From the NCBI GenBank assembly GCA_963827785.1, contig CAWHCT010000010.1:1-64000 (forward strand): a DNA stretch of 64,000 nucleotides, written 5' to 3'. Positions within the stretch are counted from its first letter, which is position 1. Every line of letters begins with the position of its first letter. This document shows positions 8,419-18,088 of this stretch, in pieces. The position numbers and the translations under genes were made by a program. Source of the DNA: Site-B1 sp963827785. Its GTDB lineage: Bacteria; Bacteroidota; Bacteroidia; Flavobacteriales; Flavobacteriaceae. Under the pieces are notes generated by a model, which was given only the letters and a program-made list of their open reading frames with translations, made no database searches and was not told the DNA's origin.

Positions 8419-9702
8419 ATGCAAAAAATTACATTAATTACCTTACTATTTTGGTCGGTTCTTTCATTTTCTCAAGATCGTATAACAGGAGATCCAATAA
8501 CATTTACAAAAAGCTGGATTATTAAGGCAGGAGTGAATGTTGTAGACAACTCCGGAAAATGGAAACCTTTTGATTTCACATCTGATGAAAGTACAAGTGC
8601 GTTTTCAAATCCGCTTGCTTTAGGAGTTGAATTCAGATTTGCCAATGCCAATTCAATTTCTCTTTTTGGAAGTCTTAATAAATGGAAAGCTAATGAAGGT
8701 ATTGTAGATGGGAGTTTAATTACTGAAGACCAAAGTTATGCATCGGGTGACTTAAGTTATAAATTTTATTTTGACCACTTTTTTTTCAATTCTAGCTGGC
8801 TGGATTTATATTTTGAAGGTGGTCTGGGATTATTTTTTATAAGTGAAAATGGCCCTTTTAATGACCGCCAATCTAACTTTTCTCAAAATTTAGGTGCAGG
8901 TAGCATCATTTGGTTTTCCAGATCTGTTGGTCTGAACCTGCAGGCCATAAGTAAGTTTTACAGAATTGACGGAAATAATAAAAGTCAGATACAATATTTC
9001 GCAGGTCTTACTTTTAGACTTTATAAAAAAGATTTTGACCGGGATGGCATAACAAATAAAAATGATCAATGTCCTATGGTAGCTGGTTTACTGGAGTTTA
9101 ATGGTTGTCCAGATACTGATGGAGATGGTGTTGAAGACACTAAAGATCAATGTCCTGAAAATGCCGGAAAACCAGAATTCAATGGTTGTCCTGATACTGA
9201 TAATGATGGCTTAGCAGATGCCGATGACAAATGTCCTGATCATCCCGGAACTCTGGAAAATAATGGCTGTCCGGTTCCTGAACCATTACAAGACCTTGAT
9301 CCTGAGATAAAAACTGAGCTTATTACAGAATCTGGTCAGCCAAGTGAAAAGATTTTAGAAACTCTAAATGAGTATGCCAAAACTATTTTCTTTGATTACA
9401 GTAAATCGTTTTTCAAAGAGGAGACTTACACCGTTTTACAATCTATAACTCAAATTATTAAGACATATCCAGATGCACATTTCATTATTGAAGGACATAC
9501 AGATAGTTTAGGAAGTCATATTACAAATGACAGATTATCAAACGATAGAGCCAATGCCGTTAGAGATTATTTGATTAGTAACGGAATTGATCCTTCAAGA
9601 TTAACTGCCATTGGTTATGGTGAAAGAAGGCCTAAGTTTTCAAATGCAACCAAAGGAGGAAGAGATCAAAACAGGCGTGTTGAAGTAAAACTCAAGAAAT
9701 AA
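8419..9702 (+). CDS. OmpA-family outer membrane protein with thrombospondin type 3 repeats
   Basis: A 427-residue protein: signal peptide (1-18), an eight-strand-type beta-barrel N-terminal region (about 20-205), three calcium-binding thrombospondin type 3 repeats (about 208-290; DFDRDGITNKNDQCP, DTDGDGVEDTKDQCP, DTDNDGLADADDKCP), and a C-terminal OmpA peptidoglycan-binding domain with EGHTDSLG and SNDRANAVRDYL followed by GYGERRP. It anchors the outer membrane to peptidoglycan. It appears monocistronic, followed by a convergent tRNA gene. Domain order is standard for Flavobacteriia. Confidence 0.93.
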   Translation: MQKITLITLLFWSVLSFSQDRITGDPITFTKSWIIKAGVNVVDNSGKWKPFDFTSDESTSAFSNPLALGVEFRFANANSISLFGSLNKWKANEGIVDGSLITEDQSYASGDLSYKFYFDHFFFNSSWLDLYFEGGLGLFFISENGPFNDRQSNFSQNLGAGSIIWFSRSVGLNLQAISKFYRIDGNNKSQIQYFAGLTFRLYKKDFDRDGITNKNDQCPMVAGLLEFNGCPDTDGDGVEDTKDQCPENAGKPEFNGCPDTDNDGLADADDKCPDHPGTLENNGCPVPEPLQDLDPEIKTELITESGQPSEKILETLNEYAKTIFFDYSKSFFKEETYTVLQSITQIIKTYPDAHFIIEGHTDSLGSHITNDRLSNDRANAVRDYLISNGIDPSRLTAIGYGERRPKFSNATKGGRDQNRRVEVKLKK

Positions 9703-9708
9703 AAAAAG

Positions 9709-9780
9709 TAGCTCCATCAGGATTCGAACCTGAATCTAAAGTTTAGGAAACTTTTATTCTATCCCTTGAACTATGGAGCC
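9709..9780 (-). tRNA. tRNA-Arg (anticodon CCT)
   Basis: The minus strand folds as a 72-nt cloverleaf: acceptor GGCTCCA pairs with TGGAGCT (one G-U), anticodon loop TTCCTAA gives CCT, and the T-arm is GGTTCGAATCC. CCA is not encoded. It decodes AGG. Confidence 0.93.
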
Positions 9781-9818
9781 AAAACAATAATGCAAAGTTA
9801 AGTGTATTGATGGTTTTA

Positions 9819-10097
9819 TCAAGCGTTTTTTCCGAAGTATAAATAACAAAGGAACAAAATTAAGTAGACCAGAAGATAAATCAAATAAAAATTTCGAAAC
9901 CTTTTGTATTCCCTATTTTCTGGATATAAGTTTCCGAAAAGCCCTTTTATTTCTCTAATAAATACGGGTTTTATGTTGATTATCCAGCTATCTGTTTGAT
10001 ATACTATTTTTCTGAATTTGCTCCTGTAATAGGTAAGGGGCAGCCCCCAGGCAATGAACAGGATAAGCCAGATGTTATTTTTTACAAGATCGATCAT
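9819..10097 (-). CDS. Small two-helix membrane protein, unknown function
   Basis: A 92-residue protein with hydrophobic segments at about 8-25 and 70-88 and a basic central loop (YYRSKFRKIVYQ). It overlaps the DUF1295 gene by 4 bp (ATGA), so the two are translationally coupled and probably work together. No family is recognised. Confidence 0.7.
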   Translation of the reverse strand: MIDLVKNNIWLILFIAWGLPLTYYRSKFRKIVYQTDSWIINIKPVFIREIKGLFGNLYPENREYKRFRNFYLIYLLVYLILFLCYLYFGKNA

Positions 10098-10873
10098 CCC
10101 TTATTCCTATTTGGAAACCAAGGGAAAAACGCACTTGTTTTAGCCACATAATCCCTGTATTGGGGTTTTGTATCCTTTAAGGATCTTTCAAGAAGAGAAA
10201 CTCCTGATATTTTTATTATCAAATAGGTCATGATCAAGGACCCTGCAACATGCCAATAAGCTCCTGCTGCTATTGAAAATAACCCAAACGACCACCAGAC
10301 AGTTACATCACCAAAATAATTTGGATGTCTGGTATATCTCCATAGACCGGTATCTAAAACCTTTCCCTTATTATCAGGATTATTTTTAAACCTTGTTAAC
10401 TGATAATCGCCAACCGATTCAAATAAAAATCCAACTATCCACAAGACTACTGCTGCATAATCCAGAGCATTTAAGTCATTGGATTGTGTATATGTGTTTA
10501 TCCCCAATAAAGGAAGTGAGACCAATGCGATCAATGATCCCTGAAGAAGGAAAACCTGAAAAAAACTAAACCACCAGTAACGTTTTGCTCCAAAATGTCT
10601 TCTGAATTCCTGATATCTGAAATCCTCTTCTTTACCATAATTTCTATATAATAAATAGCCTGAAAGTCTAAGACCCCAGAGGGTCACTAAACCAAATACC
10701 AACCATTTACGAGTGTAAACATCTCCTGAAAGCAAAAGGTAAGTAGCATTCGCCACTATAAAGCCAATACCCCAAAAAATATCGACTATACTTACATTTT
10801 TTATGGGAATGCTTATGAGCCAAAGCGCAGTCATAAGAATCATAACACTTGAAAATGCCCAAAGAAATATCAT
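10094..10873 (-). CDS. DUF1295 family integral membrane protein (steroid 5-alpha-reductase-like)
   Basis: A 259-residue polytopic membrane protein with about six to seven helices. The C-terminal signature LWRYTRHPNYFGDVTVWWSFG is typical of DUF1295, which is related to the steroid 5-alpha-reductase/isoprenylcysteine methyltransferase fold and its HPNY-type cofactor site. The substrate is unknown; a role in lipid or sterol-like reduction is only suggested by the fold. It lies between a glutamine amidotransferase gene (30 bp upstream) and the coupled 92-residue membrane protein. Confidence 0.85.
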   Translation of the reverse strand: MIFLWAFSSVMILMTALWLISIPIKNVSIVDIFWGIGFIVANATYLLLSGDVYTRKWLVFGLVTLWGLRLSGYLLYRNYGKEEDFRYQEFRRHFGAKRYWWFSFFQVFLLQGSLIALVSLPLLGINTYTQSNDLNALDYAAVVLWIVGFLFESVGDYQLTRFKNNPDNKGKVLDTGLWRYTRHPNYFGDVTVWWSFGLFSIAAGAYWHVAGSLIMTYLIIKISGVSLLERSLKDTKPQYRDYVAKTSAFFPWFPNRNKG

Positions 10874-10903
10874 ACTATAAATATAAATGAATTAAAATGA
10901 ATT

Positions 10904-11639
10904 TTAAACTTGATATTTTTGAATGAATTTATGCAGGATTTTACTGGGAAAAGTTACCTCAACCTCTTTCATCTTTTTGATGAGAGCTTCAGCATCTTCC
11001 GGAGAAAAATATCCATGATTCTTATAGACATTTATTCTTAATATAATACCTTCAATATCCAATTCTGTATGAAATTGAGTTGCGTAAATGTTATTTTTAA
11101 ATCTTATCATCTGATAAGGACAGTCATCAGAACTTGCCAACAAGGTTGCATCATATGGTAAAGTTTGACAGGCTTCCTTATGACCGCAATAAGCATTGAA
11201 TTTACCAGAGATATCATTTAACAATTCATCTTTTTTACCTATTTCCGTTAATTCTATTTCTACGGTTCCAACTGCTTCTGAATACTTTTCTTTTGATACC
11301 TCTCCTCCTTTAAATTTATTAAGTGCACCTATACCATAGCAAACACCTAAAAAAGGAAAATCATTTTTAAAGACTTTAACGAGAAGAACATCCAGTTCTT
11401 TTTCAAAACGCCTTTCGTAATCCTTTTTAACCTGCTCTTCATCACTAACATTGCTTGGGCCGCCACCTAATATGATTCCAGAATAGTCTTCAAGATCTAT
11501 ATTTGGGAACACCTTCTTTTTCCATTCGCACTCGATGCACTTGATTATTTAACAATCCTCCATATTTCAAGAAAGCGTCAAATTCATCATCTGAAGCCAT
11601 ATCAATTGGCCGTAATTGCAATATTAAAAAAGGTTTCAT
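10904..11639 (-). CDS. Class I glutamine amidotransferase (GMP-synthase-like), frameshifted near its start
   Basis: The full gene starts at ATG 11639 (MKPFLILQLRPIDMASDDEF) and is interrupted by one extra base near 11515-11525. The remaining frame, from about 11512, carries GGGPSNVSD, the nucleophile elbow GVCYGIGAL (catalytic Cys) and QFHTELD (catalytic His). The total of 736 nt is 3n+1, consistent with a single insertion; corrected, the protein is about 244 residues, usual for this stand-alone family. Such domains hydrolyse glutamine; the acceptor is unknown. The internal GTG at 11512 would give a protein lacking the first strand. Sequencing error is a real possibility. Confidence 0.82.
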
Positions 11640-11723
11640 TACGAGAATATAATGTCCGATTATCATTAAATATAAAAAAAAGTCTGCAACTGATCGAAAT
11701 TCTATACTCTATGATAGATAAAT

Positions 11724-11757
11724 AATAAAGCCATTCAAAAAATTGAATGGCTTTATT
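11724..11757. terminator. Intrinsic terminator, perfect 15-bp stem
   Basis: AATAAAGCCATTCAA and TTGAATGGCTTTATT pair perfectly around an AAAA loop. It sits 50 bp downstream of the minus-strand T9SS protein gene and can act in either direction. Confidence 0.75.
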
Positions 11758-11807
11758 AAGGATAGAACTATATTTAAATCAGGGATTGTATTTAATTAAT
11801 TTTTCAT

Positions 11808-12956
11808 CTACTGTTTAATAAGCTTAATGACCTTAGTTATATCGGCTTGAGAAAGTCTGACAAAATAAATACCGGAACTTAATTCACCTCCAAACTGATA
11901 ATCTTCATTGCCATTAATTATATTGGAATGGATAAGCCTTCCATTCATGTCAAACGATTTAAGATCGACTTTATCAATAGAATTAGGTGTTATCATCTTA
12001 ATATTGAATAAATTATTAGTTGGATTTGGCCATGAAACCACATCATACGTTGCAAGATTTTCTTCTGATATGTCTATTCCTCCTTCTCTAGAAGCATTAG
12101 CACAAGACCCTATATAGTCTCCATGGGCTTCATGAGCGGGCATTGCATTTATACTCACACATATATCTTTACCATTATGACAGACCAAAATCTTGGTTTT
12201 CGCATCATTGCAGTATTCAATTATAACTCCGTTAGTACAGTCTTCAATATCTTCATCTACTCCACCAATACAATTATTATCTTGTCCATCACAGATTTCA
12301 TCTGCACCAGGATTAATTGAGGCATCTTCATCATTACAATCATCATTTGTAAGACTATATCCTACGCCTGGATCTGAACAGAATTCCTCTCCCTCCATAT
12401 CCAAAACACTTCCAAAGCCATCTTCATCTGTATCTGTGTAGTAAGTAAAACAATCTCCTGTTATAGGCCCACCTATGCAAGTAGCGGTAACTGTTGCACA
12501 ATAAGTCAGAAAAAACGTTTCTTGTATTATCCACTCGCTGTTACAAAGAGGTGAAACATCGTTAAAGTCATAAGAATAGAAATATAACACTCCATAAGTA
12601 CCTTCAATTGGAGGATCCTCCGGCCCTACATCAATACCTGGAAAACCTCCTATATCTGGATGGACTTCCCAACGATCATCACCAGTACCTTGAGAGTTAT
12701 CATTTTGAACGAACAGTACGAATTGATCAGAACTACCAGCAGCTGATCCGCCTGTCCAATAGGAGTACCCATTGATTACACCCGCTGGCTCACTATCAAA
12801 ATTAAAAATAATTGTACCACAAGTAAATGTCATTCCTTCACTCTGTGAATAGGACGAAACCGTAATAAAAAAAATAATCAAGTAAGTAAAAATACCATTA
12901 AGCTTTAATGTATTTTTTAACTTCTGAATTGTGTAAAAGAGTAGTTTTGTTTTCAT
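11808..12956 (-). CDS. Secreted protein with MopE-type metal-binding repeats and T9SS sorting domain
   Basis: A 382-residue protein with a signal peptide (cleavage near 37, VSSYSQ), an uncharacterised N-terminal domain with Cys pairs, and a MopE-like metal-binding repeat at about 175-235 (DTDEDGFG, DDCNDEDASINPGADE, CDGQDNNC). The C-terminal ~75 residues are a type A T9SS sorting domain (WPNPTNNLFNI, SFDMNGRLI, SGIYFVRL). It is therefore exported through the outer membrane and anchored or released. Function is unknown. It is a single transcription unit followed by a strong terminator. Confidence 0.82.
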   Translation of the reverse strand: MKTKLLFYTIQKLKNTLKLNGIFTYLIIFFITVSSYSQSEGMTFTCGTIIFNFDSEPAGVINGYSYWTGGSAAGSSDQFVLFVQNDNSQGTGDDRWEVHPDIGGFPGIDVGPEDPPIEGTYGVLYFYSYDFNDVSPLCNSEWIIQETFFLTYCATVTATCIGGPITGDCFTYYTDTDEDGFGSVLDMEGEEFCSDPGVGYSLTNDDCNDEDASINPGADEICDGQDNNCIGGVDEDIEDCTNGVIIEYCNDAKTKILVCHNGKDICVSINAMPAHEAHGDYIGSCANASREGGIDISEENLATYDVVSWPNPTNNLFNIKMITPNSIDKVDLKSFDMNGRLIHSNIINGNEDYQFGGELSSGIYFVRLSQADITKVIKLIKQ

Positions 12957-13301
12957 AATTACAAGGGATTAATTAATAAGTGTTAAATTATATATTAATT
13001 CTTAATATTATGTTAAAAAAAATGTTAAAATCCTTTGTTTACGGGGCCTACAGCTACGGTTTTCCCGTAGAATGCTGATGTTCATTGGAGTGAAAAAGGG
13101 ACTTTTTTCAAAAATATTTTACTAAAAGACCTGTTCTTGACCAAAAATTAATATTTCGTTTATAAGATCCCTGATTTTTTGTAGTATTAAAAATGAGTTT
13201 TTCGTAGTGTTAAATGATAATCCTTGCTGCATTTTCTTTAATCAATTCCAAATAACAGCAGTATTTTGAAGTAAGTCTATAAGTTTTGCTATTTTTAAAC
13301 G
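12957..13301. other. Intergenic region, no gene seen
   Basis: This AT-rich divergent spacer between the T9SS protein (minus) and the amylosucrase-like gene (plus) contains stops in all frames. No confident -33/-7 pair or RNA fold was recognised. Confidence 0.5.
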
Positions 13302-15254
13302 ATGGGAAACAGAGCTATCTTTTCAATTATTCGTTCGGTTATTAAGGATAAAGGTCTTGATGGAAAATCTCATCAGGACTTTATTGACAGGTTTATAGGA
13401 AATGCTGAACTCCTTCATTATTTATACTCTCAGCTTTACTGCCATAAAGAAGCCTTTAACCATACATTCAAAGAAATTCTTGAATTGATCGCAGATTCAT
13501 ATATTGAAAGAAGCCCATATTTAAAAAAACGTGATAAGGAAAAAGATAAAAGAGACATCTGGTTTTTAAGCAATAAATTAGCAGGGATGAGTTTGTATGT
13601 GGACAGATTTGCAGGTTCTTTAAAGGCTATGCCTGACAAATTAAACTATTTACAAGATCTGGGTGTCAACTTATTGCACTTAATGCCTCTTTTTGAAAGC
13701 CCTGAGAACGCCAGTGATGGCGGTTATGCTGTATCCAATTATAGAGTAATTGACAAACGCTTTGGGACTCTTGAGGATTTGAAAAGCGTGCAGCGTGCTC
13801 TTCAGGAGAAAGACATGTACCTAATGATAGACATCGTTCTTAATCACACTTCCGATCAGCATGAATGGGCACAAAAAGCGAAACAAGGAGACCCTTTCTA
13901 TCAGGACTTTTATTATTTATATGACGATCGTACAATTCCTGATCAAATGGAAGCCCATATGCCCGATATATTTCCTGAAAGCTCCCCTGGAAGTTTCATT
14001 TACAACAAGGAAATGAATAAATGGGTCATGTCTGTCTTTCATAATTACCAGTGGGACCTGAATTTTACAAATCCACAGGTTTTAAAAGCCATGTTGAGCA
14101 ATATTTTCTTTTATGCCAATTTAGGTGTTGACATTTTGAGAGTTGATGCCCCTGCTTTTATTTGGAAACAAATGGGAACCTCGTGTCAGAACCTACCCGA
14201 AGCTCATGTTATTTTGCAATTAATTAAAACTTCCTTGGAAATCGCCACTCCGGGAATGGCTATTTTAGGAGAAGCTATTGTAGCTCCACATCAAATAATG
14301 AATTATTTTGGAACTGGCTTTATGACCAATAAAGAATGTGATCTGGCATATAATGCGACACAAATGGCTTTGCAATGGGATGCACTTGCAACTTCTGATG
14401 CCAGAAATATGATTGCCAACCAGGAGATCATTCAACAGAAGCCATATGGTGTAACCTGGATTAATTATGTCAGGTGTCACGATGATATAGGACTAAGTTT
14501 TGATGATCGCTATCTTGAACAGTTAGGTTATACCCCATTTTTACATCGTGAATATCTTAAAAATTATTATGCAGGGTTAATAGAAACAAGCCCATCAAGA
14601 GGCGAGTTGTTTGCAGTAAACCCAAGAACAAATGATGCACGAATATCCGGAAGCTTGGCCTCATTATGCGGACTGGAAAAAGCCATCGATAAAAAAGACA
14701 GCAAAGCCATTAGTACATCCATTGACAAGATCCTGCTTATGCAGGCCAACAGTATATTGCTCGGCGGGATTCCTATGATCTTCTACGGCGATGAAGCAGG
14801 ATACACCAATGATTATTCATATCTGACTGAACCCGGGAAAAGCTATGACAATCGCTGGATGCACAGACCTGTGATTGACTGGAAGAAAAATGCAAAAGCA
14901 GGAAAAAAAGGTACTATTGAATATGCTATTTTTAAGGGTTTGCAAAAAATAATACGTATTAGAAAGGAATATGATGCTTTTGCTGATATAAACAATGTCA
15001 ACTGGCTTGAATCCCATAACAGATCAATAGTAGGTTTTGTAAGAAGTCTGGAAGGAAAGCAAGTCTTTTGCCTCTTTAATTACAGCCCTGAACCTCAAAA
15101 TCTGACTTATTATGTTTTTAATTCTGTAAGAGGACAAACGGACAAACTCTATGATCTGTGGTTAGAAAAGAATATAAAAATTGGGAAAGACCATGAGCAT
15201 CTGTTATTCAAGCCTTATCAATTTTATGTTTTATTAAAGAATAAAAATGGTTGA
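13302..15254 (+). CDS. Amylosucrase-like glycoside hydrolase (GH13)
   Basis: A 650-residue cytosolic-type protein without a signal peptide. The alpha-helical N-terminal domain (1-90) and the GH13 barrel follow amylosucrase: DGGYAVSNYR, DIVLNHTSDQH, VDILRVDAPAFIW (candidate nucleophile Asp, about residue 283), LGEAIV (acid/base Glu, about 324) and RCHDDIG (transition-state Asp). A C-terminal beta domain closes the protein. Amylosucrases split sucrose and transfer glucose to an alpha-1,4-glucan; close relatives are sucrose hydrolases, and motif reading cannot separate them. No sucrose transporter or fructokinase is adjacent, and the gene ends in its own terminator. Confidence 0.85.
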   Translation: MGNRAIFSIIRSVIKDKGLDGKSHQDFIDRFIGNAELLHYLYSQLYCHKEAFNHTFKEILELIADSYIERSPYLKKRDKEKDKRDIWFLSNKLAGMSLYVDRFAGSLKAMPDKLNYLQDLGVNLLHLMPLFESPENASDGGYAVSNYRVIDKRFGTLEDLKSVQRALQEKDMYLMIDIVLNHTSDQHEWAQKAKQGDPFYQDFYYLYDDRTIPDQMEAHMPDIFPESSPGSFIYNKEMNKWVMSVFHNYQWDLNFTNPQVLKAMLSNIFFYANLGVDILRVDAPAFIWKQMGTSCQNLPEAHVILQLIKTSLEIATPGMAILGEAIVAPHQIMNYFGTGFMTNKECDLAYNATQMALQWDALATSDARNMIANQEIIQQKPYGVTWINYVRCHDDIGLSFDDRYLEQLGYTPFLHREYLKNYYAGLIETSPSRGELFAVNPRTNDARISGSLASLCGLEKAIDKKDSKAISTSIDKILLMQANSILLGGIPMIFYGDEAGYTNDYSYLTEPGKSYDNRWMHRPVIDWKKNAKAGKKGTIEYAIFKGLQKIIRIRKEYDAFADINNVNWLESHNRSIVGFVRSLEGKQVFCLFNYSPEPQNLTYYVFNSVRGQTDKLYDLWLEKNIKIGKDHEHLLFKPYQFYVLLKNKNG

Positions 15255-15292
15255 TAGTTAAACTTATAATGAACACAAGTTATATGAAAACC

Positions 15293-15322
15293 AAAAGCCA
15301 CTTAAAATAATAAGTGGCTTTT
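15293..15322. terminator. Intrinsic terminator after the amylosucrase-like gene
   Basis: AAAAGCCACTT and AAGTGGCTTTT form an 11-bp stem with an AAAATAAT loop and T-rich flank. It lies between convergent genes and probably serves both. Confidence 0.75.
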
Positions 15323-15382
15323 CATATTTTTTGGATATCATAGATTATTCCTCATAAAATTAAGATGGAAATATTCAATGAT

Positions 15383-16144
15383 TTAATTCATCATTCCAGT
15401 CGACATACTAGGAACGAGTTGTAATAAATCTCTTTGTTCACCCCAGTACTCTAAAGAAGCATCAAAATTCCCCCAATCTTCATCCCATGAGCCCCATCCA
15501 AATAATTCATTATAATCTTCTTCCATAGTAGTTTCAATTTCCGGGCTTTCTGGTCGTTTATAGGTATCAAACCCAACTGCATAAATAAATTGATTTCTAT
15601 TTCCTCCACTAACCAATCTAAATAATGATCTCGTGTCCTCCCATCCTCTTTTTTCAGCCACTTTAGCAAGCCTAGTCATGGCTCTTCTAAAATGCAGGAT
15701 CTTGTCTGCCTTTACATTAAAAAATGTCCTTTGAACATATTTAGAAGGAGAATTATCTTCTGGGTCTGGGTCATACGATCCATTATTTAATCTCTGATAT
15801 CTAACTTGACCTTTGTCTTTCGCTACATATTTGGCGACATTTTCGTTCCAATAATTCCCTTCAGCTGTTCTGTCCAGATCATAATCTGCTGCCGTTTTAT
15901 TGGCTTCAACACGAAGATATGAACCACTATCAGGTCCTGTTATAATTCTGTAGGTCATAATTGCAGTCTCCGGTGTTTTATTGAACATAGCCGTTTTTTT
16001 GGCTGCTGCCTTTTCAAAGTCCTGTCGCATGCCGTCCTTAGCAGTATACTCCCAGGTATTCCAGTATACTGGATTATTTCCTCTTTGGGCATAAATAGAG
16101 GTACTTAACAAAAGTACCATTGAAAATAATAATAGTTTTTTCAT
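15383..16144 (-). CDS. Secreted protein of unknown function
   Basis: A 253-residue protein with a clear signal peptide (cleavage after SIYAQ, residue 20). The mature part has two similar-looking halves rich in aromatic and charged residues (YWNTWEYTAKDGM and KYVQRTFFNVKADK, each followed by a helix-like segment). This suggests a duplicated alpha/beta dimeric ferredoxin-like (ABM-type) fold. No catalytic motif was recognised. Monocistronic. Confidence 0.7.
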   Translation of the reverse strand: MKKLLLFSMVLLLSTSIYAQRGNNPVYWNTWEYTAKDGMRQDFEKAAAKKTAMFNKTPETAIMTYRIITGPDSGSYLRVEANKTAADYDLDRTAEGNYWNENVAKYVAKDKGQVRYQRLNNGSYDPDPEDNSPSKYVQRTFFNVKADKILHFRRAMTRLAKVAEKRGWEDTRSLFRLVSGGNRNQFIYAVGFDTYKRPESPEIETTMEEDYNELFGWGSWDEDWGNFDASLEYWGEQRDLLQLVPSMSTGMMN

Positions 16145-16477
16145 TTTAGTTGGTTTTTGGTTATTTAAATATATCAGGCCTTACGCCTTATCTGAAAATC
16201 AGATGGTTCTTTTGTTAAAAATGTGAGGACTTGGTATTATTCAAAAAGTAATCTGAGAAGGATGATTATCCTAATACTATTTTTAAATATACATAAAAAA
16301 ATATAATCTGATTACTATAAATAAGTTTTTACCCCCTTGAACTGATTTTTTAGATGGCCCGTTTTTAAGGATTCATTTTATTTTTTCTGAGAGCAATTTA
16401 ATAAACCAGCAAATAAATTGGTTCCAGCTTAAAGAACTATATTTAAAACTTAAAAGACTATAAAACTAAAGTACTAC
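16145..16477. other. Divergent intergenic region, no gene seen
   Basis: This AT-rich stretch separates the minus-strand secreted protein from the plus-strand YiiX-type hydrolase. Frames are closed. No convincing structured RNA or repeat was found. Confidence 0.5.
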
Positions 16478-17956
16478 ATGAAGAAATTCTCAAAATTCTT
16501 ACTCCTGATTATTGTCCTGTATTTTTTACTTCTAATACCAACCACAGGTAATCAAGCAGAACTCCAAATTCCTTCAAAAGATCCTTTTATCTGGGGACAG
16601 GATAAACTTTGGGATCAGCTTGAGATAGCATTCAAAAATGCACAAGACATTCCAGATGAAGAATTAGATTCTTTAGTTATGGTTATGGCTACTGAAACCG
16701 ATAGTTTATTTAATGAAAATGTAGGTAATATTCAAATGCCGGATGATACTTTTTATCCATCTATTGAAAAACGATTTTTTGAAATTGCTCCTTTAATTGC
16801 CGCACAAAGAAATAAATCTGACTGGTACATACGTTTTTACAATCAGGTCAGAAAAAAGCTAAAAACTGATTCACGTTCATGGGATATGGATAATGTTGAA
16901 TCTCGTAATGTCTCCTATCGAATTCTTTATGGTATGAGGGCTGCAGTTGAAGAAATATTATTACAGTCTGGTGATGATAAGTTTATTTCAACAATGTATG
17001 TCTCGGACGAACCATCTGTCACTCCTTCCGTAGAAGTTTTAGGAATAAAGGTGCATAGCGGTGACTTACTGGTGAGCAGAGGCGGAGCAGAGGTTTCGGC
17101 TTTTATTTCCAGAGGGAATGACTATCCGGGGAATTTCTCTCATGTCGCTATGATCCATATTGATAAAGCAAACAACAAACCCTATTTTGTTGAGGCTCAT
17201 ATTGAAAAAGGAGTTGCAATAGCTTCGCTTGATGAATATTTAAATGATAAAAAGCTAAGATTTATGGTTATGAGGCCTAGAGCTGATCTGTCTCAGATGA
17301 TTGAAAATCCAATGCTTCCTTATGAGGCGTCTTCCTATATTTATAATGAATCTGAAACCAGACATATTCCGTATGACTTTAAAATGGATTATTATGATTC
17401 TTCAGCTATGTTTTGTTCGGAAGTTGGATCTTATGCGTACAAACATTTTGGTGTGGATCTATGGGAATTTCAGTCTACTATTTCATCCGATGGAATTATT
17501 AACTGGCTGAATGTTTTTGGTGTTGAAAAATTTGTGACTCAAATGCCATCAGATCTGGAATATGATCCCATGTTAAGCGTAGTTGCCGAATGGCGAAATA
17601 AGGAAGTTCTTCTTCAAGACCACTTAGACAATGCAGTGATGGATGCTTTGATAACCCAGGCGAATAAAGGGGAGCAATTAGATTATAATATTTGGTTGCT
17701 TCCAATTGCCAGAACAATTAAAGCTTATTCGTTTTTTCTTAACATAATTGGGAAAGAAGGAGTCATTCCTGAGGGAATGGATGCTGAAATGGCATTGAAG
17801 AATAATGATTTTATTGATCGCTTTAATACTTGTAAATCATTAACAGAATCAAAGGTAAAATCTTTTAAAGAAGATAATGGTTATCTGCCTCCTTACTGGC
17901 AAATGGCAAAAATGGCAGAAGAAAGTTTAAAAAATAACTGCTTACTGGCAATATAG
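16478..17956 (+). CDS. YiiX/YebB-like NlpC/P60-superfamily cysteine hydrolase
   Basis: A 492-residue exported protein (N-terminal hydrophobic segment 5-22). Residues about 190-340 form a permuted papain-like amidase of the YiiX type: HSGDLLVSRGG, then NFSHVAMI with the catalytic His, VEAHIEKGVA, and AMFCSEVGSYAY with the candidate nucleophile Cys. The circular order (His before Cys) is diagnostic. The family hydrolyses amide or ester bonds in lipoprotein or peptidoglycan-like substrates; the substrate here is unknown. The N-terminal 190 and C-terminal 150 residues are helical and unassigned. The stop codon touches a copied fragment of tRNA-Pro. Confidence 0.82.
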   Translation: MKKFSKFLLLIIVLYFLLLIPTTGNQAELQIPSKDPFIWGQDKLWDQLEIAFKNAQDIPDEELDSLVMVMATETDSLFNENVGNIQMPDDTFYPSIEKRFFEIAPLIAAQRNKSDWYIRFYNQVRKKLKTDSRSWDMDNVESRNVSYRILYGMRAAVEEILLQSGDDKFISTMYVSDEPSVTPSVEVLGIKVHSGDLLVSRGGAEVSAFISRGNDYPGNFSHVAMIHIDKANNKPYFVEAHIEKGVAIASLDEYLNDKKLRFMVMRPRADLSQMIENPMLPYEASSYIYNESETRHIPYDFKMDYYDSSAMFCSEVGSYAYKHFGVDLWEFQSTISSDGIINWLNVFGVEKFVTQMPSDLEYDPMLSVVAEWRNKEVLLQDHLDNAVMDALITQANKGEQLDYNIWLLPIARTIKAYSFFLNIIGKEGVIPEGMDAEMALKNNDFIDRFNTCKSLTESKVKSFKEDNGYLPPYWQMAKMAEESLKNNCLLAI

Positions 17957-17973
17957 TCGGGATGACAGGATTT
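17956..17973. repeat. 18-bp copy of the tRNA-Pro 3' end
   Basis: The 18 bases starting GTCGGGATGACAGG are identical to 18088-18105, which contain the 3' acceptor and part of the T-arm of tRNA-Pro plus one flanking base. The copy lies 115 bp beyond the tRNA's 3' end. Short direct repeats of a tRNA 3' end are the usual mark of integrase attachment sites. Confidence 0.7.
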
Positions 17974-18002
17974 TAATAATCCTTTTACATCGCTTATGTT
18001 GC

Positions 18003-18075
18003 AAATTAAAGCGTTGCTTTAATTTAACCTAAACCAAGAAACTTGCTTAAAAAAGTGTCCTTTCTACGCAAGTTT
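18003..18075. repeat. Two inverted repeats between tRNA-Pro and its copied 3' end
   Basis: A perfect 10-bp stem (AAATTAAAGC / GCTTTAATTT, loop GTT, 18003-18025) is followed by a second 8-bp pair (AAACTTGC at 18039-18046, GCAAGTTT at 18068-18075). Neither has a T-tract. They lie within the 114-bp segment bounded by the tRNA-derived repeats. Confidence 0.55.
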
Positions 18076-18088
18076 TCGCTTTAGTTTG

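Noticed and set aside
15451..15669. 72-residue minus-strand frame within the secreted protein gene
   Set aside because: It is an out-of-frame overlap with the longer signal-peptide-bearing gene at 15383-16144.
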